Below are positions 25,698 through 34,604 of a DNA stretch of 64,000 nt, in pieces. Both the position numbers and the translations under genes were made by a program. The notes under the pieces are model-generated. The model ran no database searches. It was not told the DNA's origin and worked only from the letters and a program-made list of their open reading frames with translations. Origin of the DNA: JAGTVG01 sp965365275 (GTDB lineage: Bacteria > Bacteroidota > Bacteroidia > Cytophagales > Cyclobacteriaceae); NCBI GenBank assembly GCA_965365275.1, contig CBDUBA010000004.1:1-64000 (forward strand), given 5' to 3'. Each line of letters begins with the position of its first letter. The first letter of the stretch is position 1.

Positions 25698-26812
25698 AAA
25701 TTGATTTTTCTATTTCTTGCAATTACTTCCCAGTAACCGATAATATGTTGATTTTCTGCCACTGCAACTTCATTATACAATGCCGTTGTTGGGCAGATAT
25801 GATATGGAAGACCATACAACACATCACCTATATTTATTTCATGATTTTCTGTGTTCTCAACAACCAGATGTTCTTCACTATGTCCGATTGGCTTTAGACC
25901 TGTTATATTTAGAAAAACCACCCTGTTCACCAATGGATTCTCAGAGGCTACGGCCTTATGACCGAGATCTAAACAATAGATGCCCTGTGTCGGATTTGAA
26001 ACAACTCTTGTGACAAGGACAGCAGACGGAAGAAATGGCATATCCCGGAACCGTGATCCATATCCTGCATCCCAGAACAACGTAGTGCCCGGACTGCAAA
26101 TTACCTGTGGTCTGGAGGCATGGACCGGAAATGTAGGCGAACCGCCCGCAATAATTTCAGGATTTATTCCATATTTCTTCTCCAGTTTATTTGCAAGTGA
26201 AACTACGTTTGCAAAATCATTGTCACATGCTTTCTTTCTGTCCTCCGGATCCGCATTCCTTATATGGCCATCGTAGACATGTAATCCTTTAATATTAATC
26301 GCCTTTAATTCCAGACAATATCCATACAGATCAAGCGCCTGACCTGGATTTATACCCGTACGATTATTTCCGTTATCTATATCAATATATACATCCAATG
26401 TCAGATTCTGTTCGCTCAATGAGGAATCGATCATTTTGGCAGATGATTTATTGTCGACGAGGGTAGCAAATACGGTTTCAGGATAGGCATTTATCAAATG
26501 GATCAATCTCGGTAGTTTCACATGGGACGGTTGATAAGCCAGGAGGGCATTACCTGCGCCTGACATCCCAAGTAATTCGGCTTCAGCTATTGTAGCACAT
26601 TTAAACCTATTTATTCCGGATTCAATTTGCATTTTTATTACTTCAGCAATTTTATAAGTTTTTATATGTGGCATCAGACGATCAGTATGACCATCTACCA
26701 TTTTGATCATTTGCTGAATGTTTTGTTCTACACGGTCCTTGAAAACCACAAGGGACGGAGAATCGATGTCCGCAATTTCTTTTAAGTAATACCAATCCGG
26801 TAAGGAGACCAT
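25694..26812 (-). CDS. DSD1-like Zn/PLP 3-hydroxy-D-amino-acid dehydratase
   Basis: Fold-type III PLP enzyme of the D-threonine aldolase/D-serine dehydratase family, 372 residues. The PLP lysine is in MPHIKTYK (K51). Family segments include KCATIAEAELLG and IDIDNGNNRTG. The C-terminal metal pair is H338 and C340 in PYHICPT. A His-x-Cys pair is the zinc site of eukaryotic-type D-serine dehydratase and D-threo-3-hydroxyaspartate dehydratase; D-threonine aldolase has His-x-Asp. A dehydratase is therefore more likely than an aldolase. It is flanked by RidA (1-bp gap) and the M19 dipeptidase (4-bp overlap). Confidence 0.85.
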   Translation of the reverse strand: MVSLPDWYYLKEIADIDSPSLVVFKDRVEQNIQQMIKMVDGHTDRLMPHIKTYKIAEVIKMQIESGINRFKCATIAEAELLGMSGAGNALLAYQPSHVKLPRLIHLINAYPETVFATLVDNKSSAKMIDSSLSEQNLTLDVYIDIDNGNNRTGINPGQALDLYGYCLELKAINIKGLHVYDGHIRNADPEDRKKACDNDFANVVSLANKLEKKYGINPEIIAGGSPTFPVHASRPQVICSPGTTLFWDAGYGSRFRDMPFLPSAVLVTRVVSNPTQGIYCLDLGHKAVASENPLVNRVVFLNITGLKPIGHSEEHLVVENTENHEINIGDVLYGLPYHICPTTALYNEVAVAENQHIIGYWEVIARNRKINF

Positions 26813-26813
26813 A

Positions 26814-27284
26814 TCAGATCAATTCAAATATTGCTTCTATTTCGACTGGGATATTATCCGGTAATGAGCCCATTCCAACAGCACTGCGCACACCAACCCC
26901 ATTTTCTTCACCGAAGACCTCAGCAAAGACCTCGCTACAGCCATTGATCACGTAGGGATGTTTTGTGAAATCCTCTGTTGAGTTCACCATTCCAAGCACT
27001 TTAATCACCCTTTTTATGCGATTCAGATTTCCCAGATTGGTTTTTAAAGTAGCAAGTATGGCCAGTCCTACCTGCCTTGCAGCAGCTTTTCCTTCCTCCT
27101 GATCCATATCCATGCCTACTCTGCCCTTGATCAGGTTCCCATCCGACATAATAGGTCCATGGCCGGAGATGTATACCAGACGGTCCACAATTAAAAACGG
27201 TTTGTATACACCCATGGGAGCTGGTGCAGGGGGAAGTTCAAGTTTCAGCTGGCTTAGTTTTTCGTTAGGAGATATATTGTCCAT
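26814..27284 (-). CDS. RidA-family enamine/imine deaminase
   Basis: RidA/YjgF-family proteins hydrolyse 2-aminoacrylate and related reactive imines released by PLP dehydratases. The 156-residue sequence has the family start PPAPAPMGVYKPF, ISGHGP, and the end RSAVGMGSLP...VEIEAIFEL with the conserved arginine that binds the carboxylate. The gene directly precedes the DSD1-like dehydratase in the same operon. That is a direct functional match, as the dehydratase would generate aminoacrylate from D-serine. Confidence 0.93.
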   Translation of the reverse strand: MDNISPNEKLSQLKLELPPAPAPMGVYKPFLIVDRLVYISGHGPIMSDGNLIKGRVGMDMDQEEGKAAARQVGLAILATLKTNLGNLNRIKRVIKVLGMVNSTEDFTKHPYVINGCSEVFAEVFGEENGVGVRSAVGMGSLPDNIPVEIEAIFELI

Positions 27285-27459
27285 GCTTAAAAGTTTGAGT
27301 TTCCTGAATATTTATATTATAAATTCAATTTATGAATTTATTTTAAATAACTACCAATATGCATAAAAATGTACTCGCTACCCACGGAAAAGATCTTTAT
27401 GATATCAACAAATCGTTTTCTTTGAAAAAACAAAATAGGATGGTATAAGCAGGATTATC

Positions 27460-28776
27460 TTAAATGAATACATCCATGATCAGAACGGCAAGCAATCCTG
27501 CTATAGAAAGAATGGCTTCCATGGTTGACCAGGTTTTTATGGTATCTTTTACACTTAAGTTAAAGTATTCTTTGAACAACCAGAATCCTGAGTCATTAAC
27601 GTGAGAAAAGAAAATGCTGCCAGCTCCTACCGAGAGGACCATCAGGTTAGGATCGGCACCGGACTGGATTACCAGTGGGGCTATTATACCCGCGGTGGTC
27701 AGGCCTGCCACAGTGGCTGATCCTATAGATAACCTGATCGCTACGGCCATTCCCCAGCCTAATACAATAGGGGAGATGTTAACATCCTTTAACAACATGG
27801 CCAGGTAGTCATTCGTCCCACTATCAGTAAGTATTTGTTTTAGCGCACCTGCCCCACCTATTATGAGCAGGATCATGGCAATGCTTTTAACGCCATCCAC
27901 AAGAGAATCTGCCACATCGCCCACTTTCTTGCCTTGCCTTATCCCTAGAGTATAAATGGCAAAGACAACGGCTAAGACCATGGCGATGGTCGGGTCTCCA
28001 ATAAAATTAATTATATCCAGCAAAATGGATTTTCCCTGAATAAACTGGTTAGTAACCGATGCCAGAATCATCAGGACTACAGGGAACAAAGCAGTTCCGA
28101 CACTGATCCCGAAGCCCGGCATTTCCTCATCTTTCAACTCTCTCTTATCATAAAAAGCTTCGAGGGGATTGGATTTTATTTTCTTCAGTGTTCTGGCAAA
28201 GACAGGACCCGCCACCAATATAATAGGTATGCAAATAATGATCCCATAAAAGATCGTCGTGCCCATATCCGCATTAAATTGTTCAACCAAGGCAGTTGGG
28301 GCAGGATGTGGTGGTAAAAGACAGTGAGTAGCGGAAAGTGCTGTGATCATCGGCAGACCAAGGTATACAACAGGTAATTTTACCCGGTATGCAATAGTAA
28401 ACATCAGTGGAACCAGTAAAACAAAACCAACACCGTAAAATAATGGGACACCCACAATGAAACCAGCTGTTGTTAAAGCCCAGATCACATGTTTCTTGCC
28501 AAATTTATTAAGCAATGTTATAGAGATCCTTTGTGCAGCACCACTATCAGATATCAATTTTCCCAGCATGGCCCCGAAACCCAGGATTATTGCTATAAAG
28601 CCCAGGGTATTGCCCATGCCGGTGATAATAGATCCACTAATGGCAGAAAGGTCCATCCCGGATACAACACCCATGCTAATGGCTACAATAATAAATGATA
28701 GAAAAGCATCGAGTTTAACAATCGTAGTTAAAAGGATCAGAAGTAATATCCCGATTAAAAGATAGACAATAGGCAT
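27460..28776 (-). CDS. GntP/DsdX-family permease
   Basis: Membrane transporter of 438 residues with about 12 helices, of the GntP family (gluconate, glycerate and, for DsdX, D-serine proton symporters). Family-like segments are GFGAMLGKLISDSGAAQRI, PLFYGVGFVLLVPL, LPPHPAPTALV, and SIGSATVAGLTTAG. The substrate cannot be read from sequence. Its place beside a D-serine dehydratase-like enzyme makes D-serine or a similar hydroxy-amino acid a good guess. It follows the MFS gene by 4 bp. A 175-bp gap without a clear terminator separates it from ridA. Confidence 0.9.
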   Translation of the reverse strand: MPIVYLLIGILLLILLTTIVKLDAFLSFIIVAISMGVVSGMDLSAISGSIITGMGNTLGFIAIILGFGAMLGKLISDSGAAQRISITLLNKFGKKHVIWALTTAGFIVGVPLFYGVGFVLLVPLMFTIAYRVKLPVVYLGLPMITALSATHCLLPPHPAPTALVEQFNADMGTTIFYGIIICIPIILVAGPVFARTLKKIKSNPLEAFYDKRELKDEEMPGFGISVGTALFPVVLMILASVTNQFIQGKSILLDIINFIGDPTIAMVLAVVFAIYTLGIRQGKKVGDVADSLVDGVKSIAMILLIIGGAGALKQILTDSGTNDYLAMLLKDVNISPIVLGWGMAVAIRLSIGSATVAGLTTAGIIAPLVIQSGADPNLMVLSVGAGSIFFSHVNDSGFWLFKEYFNLSVKDTIKTWSTMEAILSIAGLLAVLIMDVFI

Positions 28777-28780
28777 ATTA

Positions 28781-30199
28781 TTATTTATTTGATTCGTGTT
28801 TGGTTTTAAATCCCTTCAGCATCCATTTCCTGGCCATGAGAAGGCCGAATGAGGATGAAATGGCTATAATCCCATAAATGAACCACATCAGTTCAGTATT
28901 CATTTCAGAAGGGGGGGTGTCAGTGGGACAGTATTTCATTAGGAACCATCCGGAATACAATGCTGTAATGATCTTGGTCAGAAACCAGGGGAATTGACCG
29001 ATCCCCATATATATCCCCGTCATGTTCTTCGGTGCTATTTCCGCCACCCACTGAAGAAACCTGGGTTGCCACATGGCCTCGCCGATGGTCATAATGACCA
29101 GGTAGATCATCAGGGTATAGATGTTCGGACCAAAGGCCAGGATAAATGTCGGAAAGCCCATAACAAAGGTACCGTAGATCATCATATTATAGGTATTTTT
29201 TCTGGCTGTAAAGGCTGTTACAATAGGGGTGAGAATGAATATTAATATTGGATTCAGGTTAACAAAGAATTCGAAATTACGACTGACAAATCCGTCGAAA
29301 GCCCTGCTTGTATATTGAGGAAGTGTTAACCAGTTATGTGCGAATAAAGTTTGAACCGGGATAAGTATGAATATGAAATACAGGAAACGCATATCCCTAA
29401 GCGGGAAATTTCTTAAATAAAAAGCAGTTTTTTCCTTTAATGTCATACCACTCAATTCATCCTCATCATCATCTGTTGAGGGTGTCCCCAATGCTTTATC
29501 CTCGGCTTTCGCCTCTTCAATAGCCTCTTTCTCAGCTTTTTTGGTAATAATAAGGGCTACTACAACCATACCTGCTACCGTTAATACTACATAAACCCAG
29601 AATACACCTGTAATTGTAAACGCTCTCCGTAATGGAGGGGAGATCAAGCCTGGTAAAAATCCACCCAGGTTCATCAAAGCATACAGCATGGCATACCCCA
29701 TAGCCGAGGTTTTGGCACTTGTAAATTTTTTCACACCGGCATAGGCAGCAGGTTGATATATCCCATTGCCTATGATTATGCCAATTATTCCCAATATCGC
29801 AATCCAATGGGCTGATTGCCACAGACCAGGCACGCCCACTGCAGGGGATATGGACAACAAAATTCTTCCGACAAGCATAAACGACAATGCGATAAGTATA
29901 GCTTTTCGAACCCCTACCCAATCAACCGTAGCACCCAGGAACAGCATGGCCAGGGTAATTCCGGCTGTAAGGAAACCTACCATTTGGCCGGCTTTAATAT
30001 CATCGAGGCCGATGAATTCATTAAAGAAGATCGCCAGGAGGCCTACTACACCAAAATATGTCAAACCTTCTATAACGTAGGAAAGGTTCAGACCAAACAG
30101 AGCCCTTGATGTATGAAACAAGTCAATAAAGGGTTGAACAAGTTCATTGATGATATTTGTCCATTGGAATTTACTTTTGTTATTATCCTTCCCGTCCAT
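28781..30199 (-). CDS. MFS transporter, POT-like
   Basis: 472-residue major facilitator with about 12 helices and a long charged central loop (about residues 225-255, with acidic TDDDEDE). The first helix region SYVIEGLTYFGVVG resembles the ExxERxxYYG motif of proton-oligopeptide transporters without matching it fully. It may bring in di- or tripeptides for the M19 dipeptidase encoded in the same gene group. It is the first gene of the minus-strand set and starts at a 306-bp divergent gap. Confidence 0.8.
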   Translation of the reverse strand: MDGKDNNKSKFQWTNIINELVQPFIDLFHTSRALFGLNLSYVIEGLTYFGVVGLLAIFFNEFIGLDDIKAGQMVGFLTAGITLAMLFLGATVDWVGVRKAILIALSFMLVGRILLSISPAVGVPGLWQSAHWIAILGIIGIIIGNGIYQPAAYAGVKKFTSAKTSAMGYAMLYALMNLGGFLPGLISPPLRRAFTITGVFWVYVVLTVAGMVVVALIITKKAEKEAIEEAKAEDKALGTPSTDDDEDELSGMTLKEKTAFYLRNFPLRDMRFLYFIFILIPVQTLFAHNWLTLPQYTSRAFDGFVSRNFEFFVNLNPILIFILTPIVTAFTARKNTYNMMIYGTFVMGFPTFILAFGPNIYTLMIYLVIMTIGEAMWQPRFLQWVAEIAPKNMTGIYMGIGQFPWFLTKIITALYSGWFLMKYCPTDTPPSEMNTELMWFIYGIIAISSSFGLLMARKWMLKGFKTKHESNK

Positions 30200-30505
30200 A
30201 TTGTCGTTAAAAAATAATTAGAAACTATTGGTGAATTCAGATAATCTTCCCGGTACAAGCTGAAAAGGAATCTGAATCAAAGCCTGAATATAGTATATTA
30301 TTATTAAATATCACCAACCTTGAAGGGAATCGGGAATTCAAAGTTTTGTGAGAAAAAGTTGCCTTAATAGCTTATATTTTGAGCAAAAGCTGAGAAATAT
30401 TTTACATATTGGGCATCCTTCTGAACATATCGCAAGATATTTACGTAAAATATTTTTAATATTGCATATTCAATGAAAAAGGTCTTATAACTAGTTGATT
30501 TTGAG
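30200..30505. other. Divergent promoter region, MFS / S8 peptidase
   Basis: 306 bp without a gene, AT-rich. The only clear symmetry is TTTACGTAAA (30440-30449), a 10-bp palindrome 56 bp before the subtilisin start. No confident -7/-33 pair was found. Confidence 0.5.
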
Positions 30506-32149
30506 ATGAGAGTATTGCGCAGGAGTTTTTTTTGTTTGGCTGTATTGACGGCTTTTTTTATCTTTTCTGATAATCCAGTTTATTCGGAGTCATTTACTGA
30601 TAAAAATGATACTTTAAATACCAAAGAATGGATCCACTTAGATCCAAATGATGATGGGTATGCAGGAGTAAGCCTTAATAAAGCCTATCAACTTCTGAAT
30701 GGGCGACCCTCTAAAACCGTACTGGTGGCTGTAATCGATAGTGGTTTTGACCTGGACCATGAAGATTTAAAAGGAAATTACTGGACGAATGAAGATGAAA
30801 TACCTGAGAATGGCATCGATGATGATAAAAATGGTTACATAGATGATGTATATGGTTGGAATTTCATCGGAGGTCCTGAAGAAAATGTTGTTTATGACAC
30901 CTACGAATTAACCAGGGAGTATAAAAGGCTAAAACCTAAATTCGGGCAAAACAACAATGTTACAGACAAAGAATATGAATACTGGCTTAAGATCAGGGAT
31001 GAGTATGAGTACAAAAGGAAGAGATCTGAAGAAACCCTCATCAAGTATTCACAGATCATTTCGAATATCCCGAGATATTATAAACTTCTACTTAATTATC
31101 TCGATACTGATAGTTTAACACTTGAAGCTGTAAATGCTATTGAGTCTGAAGACACCATCATTAATCAGGCTACTGCACAGATAGGGAAACTATTGAATTA
31201 TTTTGGGCATAGCGTTGGTTATGAGACCATGGTAAATGTACTGATGCCAACTGAAGAACATTATAACTATGAGATGAATTATGGTTATAACCTGGAATAT
31301 GATCCCCGTCCAACAGTAAATGATGATTATGATAATAAAAAAGAACGTTATTATGGTAATAATCAGGTTGATGATTTCTCAGGTATGATGGGAGATCATG
31401 GAACGCATGTTGCTGGTATAATTGCAGCAAACCGGGATAATGATCTGGGTGGACGAGGGGTAGCGGATAATGTTAAGATAATACCCTTAAGAACTGTTCC
31501 GAATGGTGATGAGCGGGACAAGGATGTCGCCAATGCCATTTATTATGCTGTTAACAATGGCGCAAAGGTGATAAATATGAGTTTCGGCAAAAATTATTCA
31601 CCTGACAGGGCCGTTGTCGAGAAGGCCATCAAGTATGCTGAAAAGAAGGGGGTTCTTATTGTGCATGCAGCAGGTAACGACAGGGATAACAAAGATATAG
31701 TTATGAATTATCCTACGCGAAAATTCATAAAAGGAAAGAAAGAGGCCTGGAATGTGATAGAAGTTGGAGCGAACAGCCGTCATTTAAATGAAAACCTCCC
31801 TGCAAAATTTACCAATTACGGCGAGTCCAGTGTGGATCTGTTTGCTCCGGGAGTATATGTATATTCTACTCTGCCAAAAAACATTTATAAGGAAAGCAGT
31901 GGTACCAGTATGGCTGCTCCGGTGGTTTCGGGTGTTGCAGCTTTGTTGTTTTCATACTTCCCTGAACTTTCAGCAAAGGAGGTCAAGGAAGTGATTCTGG
32001 AGTCGACGCAGCCTTTTGAAGGAGAAGTTTATTTGCCCGGCACTAAAGAGCTTGTAGAATTCCCATCCTTGTCGGTTACTGGAGGAATTGTTAATGCCTA
32101 TGAGGCCGTTAAAATTGCCCAGAACAAAATTAAATTCCAGGTTAGATAA
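30506..32149 (+). CDS. Secreted S8 (subtilisin-like) peptidase
   Basis: Serine protease of 547 residues with a signal peptide (about residues 1-28). The catalytic triad is D78 in VAVIDSGFDLDH, H298 in GDHGTHVAG and S468 in SSGTSMAAP. An insert of roughly 180 residues rich in Tyr, Asn and Asp separates the Asp and His blocks, where classical subtilisins have about 30 residues. Acidic DDDKNGYIDD-type segments at its start could bind calcium. There is no T9SS C-terminal domain, so it is probably periplasmic or freely secreted. It is a single gene; the next gene converges on it. Confidence 0.93.
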   Translation: MRVLRRSFFCLAVLTAFFIFSDNPVYSESFTDKNDTLNTKEWIHLDPNDDGYAGVSLNKAYQLLNGRPSKTVLVAVIDSGFDLDHEDLKGNYWTNEDEIPENGIDDDKNGYIDDVYGWNFIGGPEENVVYDTYELTREYKRLKPKFGQNNNVTDKEYEYWLKIRDEYEYKRKRSEETLIKYSQIISNIPRYYKLLLNYLDTDSLTLEAVNAIESEDTIINQATAQIGKLLNYFGHSVGYETMVNVLMPTEEHYNYEMNYGYNLEYDPRPTVNDDYDNKKERYYGNNQVDDFSGMMGDHGTHVAGIIAANRDNDLGGRGVADNVKIIPLRTVPNGDERDKDVANAIYYAVNNGAKVINMSFGKNYSPDRAVVEKAIKYAEKKGVLIVHAAGNDRDNKDIVMNYPTRKFIKGKKEAWNVIEVGANSRHLNENLPAKFTNYGESSVDLFAPGVYVYSTLPKNIYKESSGTSMAAPVVSGVAALLFSYFPELSAKEVKEVILESTQPFEGEVYLPGTKELVEFPSLSVTGGIVNAYEAVKIAQNKIKFQVR

Positions 32150-32150
32150 A

Positions 32151-32181
32151 AAGCATCCTTTCCCCGGGAACAGGGAAAGGA
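32151..32181 (-). terminator. Terminator between convergent genes
   Basis: Perfect 9-bp stem TCCTTTCCC/GGGAAAGGA (32156-32164 with 32173-32181) and an 8-nt loop. A T run follows on the minus strand (A run near 32147-32152), so it best serves the gene at 32234-32896. It may also slow plus-strand transcripts from the subtilisin gene. Confidence 0.65.
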
Positions 32182-32233
32182 CTTAGAGAAGAGAAAGTGC
32201 GGCTATTTAACAGGGATTTATTCCTTTGTCATT

Positions 32234-32896
32234 TTACTTATCTGCTTTTGATATCAATGCCATCAGTTGAATCTGATCGGCCATTTTTTGATGATAACAA
32301 TTCTTGTCATTTTGTATTATCTCTATTATTTCAGGGTCAGAGATCTGCATTGTTTCATTAATAGGTGAAACTTCCTTTGGTTTTAATTGGACATTTGATC
32401 TGGAGTATAAATAACCTTTTAAGTCACCTTCAGCCATATATGGAAGACTTTCAGATAGCCGGATCAGTTCCTCTGCAATCAGTTTACAATTGAAATTGCT
32501 CTTTTTGATACCAGATAATAATTGAGATGCATATACCCTGGGAATATCATTACGCAAGAGTCTTCTTTCAATTTTAGCTAGACAATTCTCCTCAAGCCCC
32601 GTAACGTTATTTTCCAGGATCCAGAGGCCCAGATCTTTTGCTGCAAGGGTTATAACTCCGTTTACTCCAAAGTAATCCGGTTTTTTCTGGACAAAGGCCA
32701 ATAATTCGGTAGGATCATTAAACGGATCAGATAAGACATAAACATCCCCGAGAATATCTGCAATTTTAGTGTAGGAAATTGCAGGGAACCTGTCGAGGCT
32801 ATAGTCAAGCCGTGCTGGCTGAGCATACAATATGAGTCCCAGAAAATTCAAGCTCATTAGGGTAAGTGGTATGAATAATGACCAGCATTTTTTCAT
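32234..32896 (-). CDS. Hypothetical exported protein
   Basis: 220 residues, no family recognised. A signal peptide (hydrophobic core LTLMSLNFLGLILY, ending AQPA) is followed by a mostly helical, soluble-looking body with five scattered cysteines (ENCLAKIE, NFNCKLI, DKNCYHQ and others). The even spread of Leu-rich helices (TELLAFVQ, AAKDLGLWILE, AEELIRLSESL) resembles HEAT-like or other helical repeats, though no repeat could be proven. It stands alone between two terminators. Confidence 0.7.
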   Translation of the reverse strand: MKKCWSLFIPLTLMSLNFLGLILYAQPARLDYSLDRFPAISYTKIADILGDVYVLSDPFNDPTELLAFVQKKPDYFGVNGVITLAAKDLGLWILENNVTGLEENCLAKIERRLLRNDIPRVYASQLLSGIKKSNFNCKLIAEELIRLSESLPYMAEGDLKGYLYSRSNVQLKPKEVSPINETMQISDPEIIEIIQNDKNCYHQKMADQIQLMALISKADK

Positions 32897-32954
32897 GGTT
32901 TTTAGCTTTGTTGGTATTCTTAATGACTATATCATAAAATGGTAACCCAGGATT

Positions 32955-32984
32955 AAAAAAAAGATCCCGCCTTTATACGGGATC
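32955..32984 (-). terminator. Terminator of the ManD-like gene
   Basis: 7-bp GC-rich stem GATCCCG/CGGGATC (32963-32969 with 32978-32984), followed on the minus strand by eight Ts (A run 32955-32962). It lies about 105 bp past the stop at 33091. Confidence 0.8.
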
Positions 32985-33090
32985 ATGATACTTGTATTCC
33001 TTTTTATACTTTATAAAATATTGTCTCCAGGATACTTAATATACAGTTTAGTATTAGGGATACTAATAATCAATTAAATACATACGGTTT

Positions 33091-34425
33091 TCAGGGTCTT
33101 ATTGGTGTGCCATCCTTCATTCTCACCTGCGTCCAGTTATAGTTGAACTTATCTGGTAAAGGATATTTTGCGGCTACCTTTTCATCTACATCGACGCCCA
33201 GGCCAGGTGCTTCATTTATATGCATATAACCATTATCCATATAGGGTGCGCCAGGAAATATTTCTCTCAGTTTGTCAGAGAAATTCACTGCTTCCTGGAT
33301 GCCAAAATTCCAAACAGCCAGGTCGATATGGGCATTTGCAGCATGTCCGATTGGAGAAACATCGCCAGGTCCGTGCCATGCGGTTCTTACGTTAAACCAT
33401 TCTCCCAGTCTTGCCACTTTCATGGCTGGTGTAATTCCACCGATCTGGCTAATGTGTATCCTGATAAAATCAAACAATTTCTTAGACATAGGTTCCAGCC
33501 ACTCGTGTGGATTATTAAACAACTCTCCCATCGCGATGGGTGTCAGTGTATGCTGCCTGAGAAGTTCAAAATATCCATTGTTTTCAGGCGAGAAGGGATC
33601 TTCAATAAAAAATGGGCGGAATTCCTCAAGATTTTTTATTAGACGTATAGCATCCATTGGCTGTACGCGTTCGTGAATATCATGCAGCAATTCAATATCT
33701 TCCCCGAATTTTTCTCTTACCGTTTCAAAAATTACAGGTATCATTTTAAGGTAGGTTTGCTGATTCATATAGTTATCCTCTGGCGTTCCAAATCCGGCAT
33801 CTTTAAAATCGGCCCGGTCAGCCATATGAGTAGCACCATACCCTCCCAACTGAATTCTTATATGCCGGAAGCCCTTCTCTTTAATTTTCTGAACACTATC
33901 CACCAGTTCTTCCGGTGATCTACCATTGGCATGCGAATAGCAATCTACAGCAAACCTACATTTTCCACCCAGCAACTGATATACCGGCATACCGGCCATT
34001 TTTCCTTTTATGTCCCATAATGCCTGGTCGAGGCCACTAAGTGCATTGTTTAATACAGGTCCGTTTCTCCAGTAAGAACTTACATAGGCTGTTTGCCAGA
34101 TGTCCTCTATGTTCTCCACACTTTTCCCCCTGCAGAAATCATCGAGATATTTGTCAATCGCGGAAACAACAGCATGTGCCCGCTGCCGGAATGTGGCACA
34201 GCCATACCCGTATAAACCAGGTTGATCGGTTTCAACTTTTACCACGATCAATTCTATCCCATGAGGACAAGTAACAATTGATTTTACCTTGGTGATCTTT
34301 ACAGAAGGAAGGCCGTTTAATCCAGTATCTCCGGTTTCCTGCGATTTGGCTGGTACATTCCATAATCCCAAGGCGCCTGTAGCTGTGGTGAGGCCGACTC
34401 CTTTTATTAATTCTCTTCGGTCCAT
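33091..34425 (-). CDS. Exported enolase-superfamily protein, ManD/RspA-like
   Basis: Acid-sugar dehydratase-type protein of the enolase superfamily, 444 residues. The barrel carries the metal ligands D249 (LLHDIHERV), E275 (FIEDPF) and E301 (MGELFNNPHEW). H251 follows D249 as in mannonate dehydratase (ManD). The HGPGDVSPIGHAANAH segment and the C-terminal PDKFNYNW are also ManD/RspA-like. The N-terminus MDRRELIKGVGLTTATGALG looks like a Tat signal, which is unusual for this cytoplasmic family. The real substrate is unknown. It is a single gene with its own terminator. Confidence 0.87.
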   Translation of the reverse strand: MDRRELIKGVGLTTATGALGLWNVPAKSQETGDTGLNGLPSVKITKVKSIVTCPHGIELIVVKVETDQPGLYGYGCATFRQRAHAVVSAIDKYLDDFCRGKSVENIEDIWQTAYVSSYWRNGPVLNNALSGLDQALWDIKGKMAGMPVYQLLGGKCRFAVDCYSHANGRSPEELVDSVQKIKEKGFRHIRIQLGGYGATHMADRADFKDAGFGTPEDNYMNQQTYLKMIPVIFETVREKFGEDIELLHDIHERVQPMDAIRLIKNLEEFRPFFIEDPFSPENNGYFELLRQHTLTPIAMGELFNNPHEWLEPMSKKLFDFIRIHISQIGGITPAMKVARLGEWFNVRTAWHGPGDVSPIGHAANAHIDLAVWNFGIQEAVNFSDKLREIFPGAPYMDNGYMHINEAPGLGVDVDEKVAAKYPLPDKFNYNWTQVRMKDGTPIRP

Positions 34426-34604
34426 AATTTTAGATTTATCAATTAAAAAAAAGTTAATGCATCAATTACATCTAATCAATTTCGGAAATAAATCAAGAAA
34501 AATGAACCACAAGGATAGAATAATAAAAAACAGGTTTAAATACTTGTCATTCATGTATGGTAATTTGAAACCTGGTCAGGAAATTTTATATTGTTTCCTG
34601 AATT

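Noticed and set aside
29532..29921. 129-residue minus-strand frame with many cysteines
   Set aside because: Out-of-frame shadow of the MFS transporter gene.
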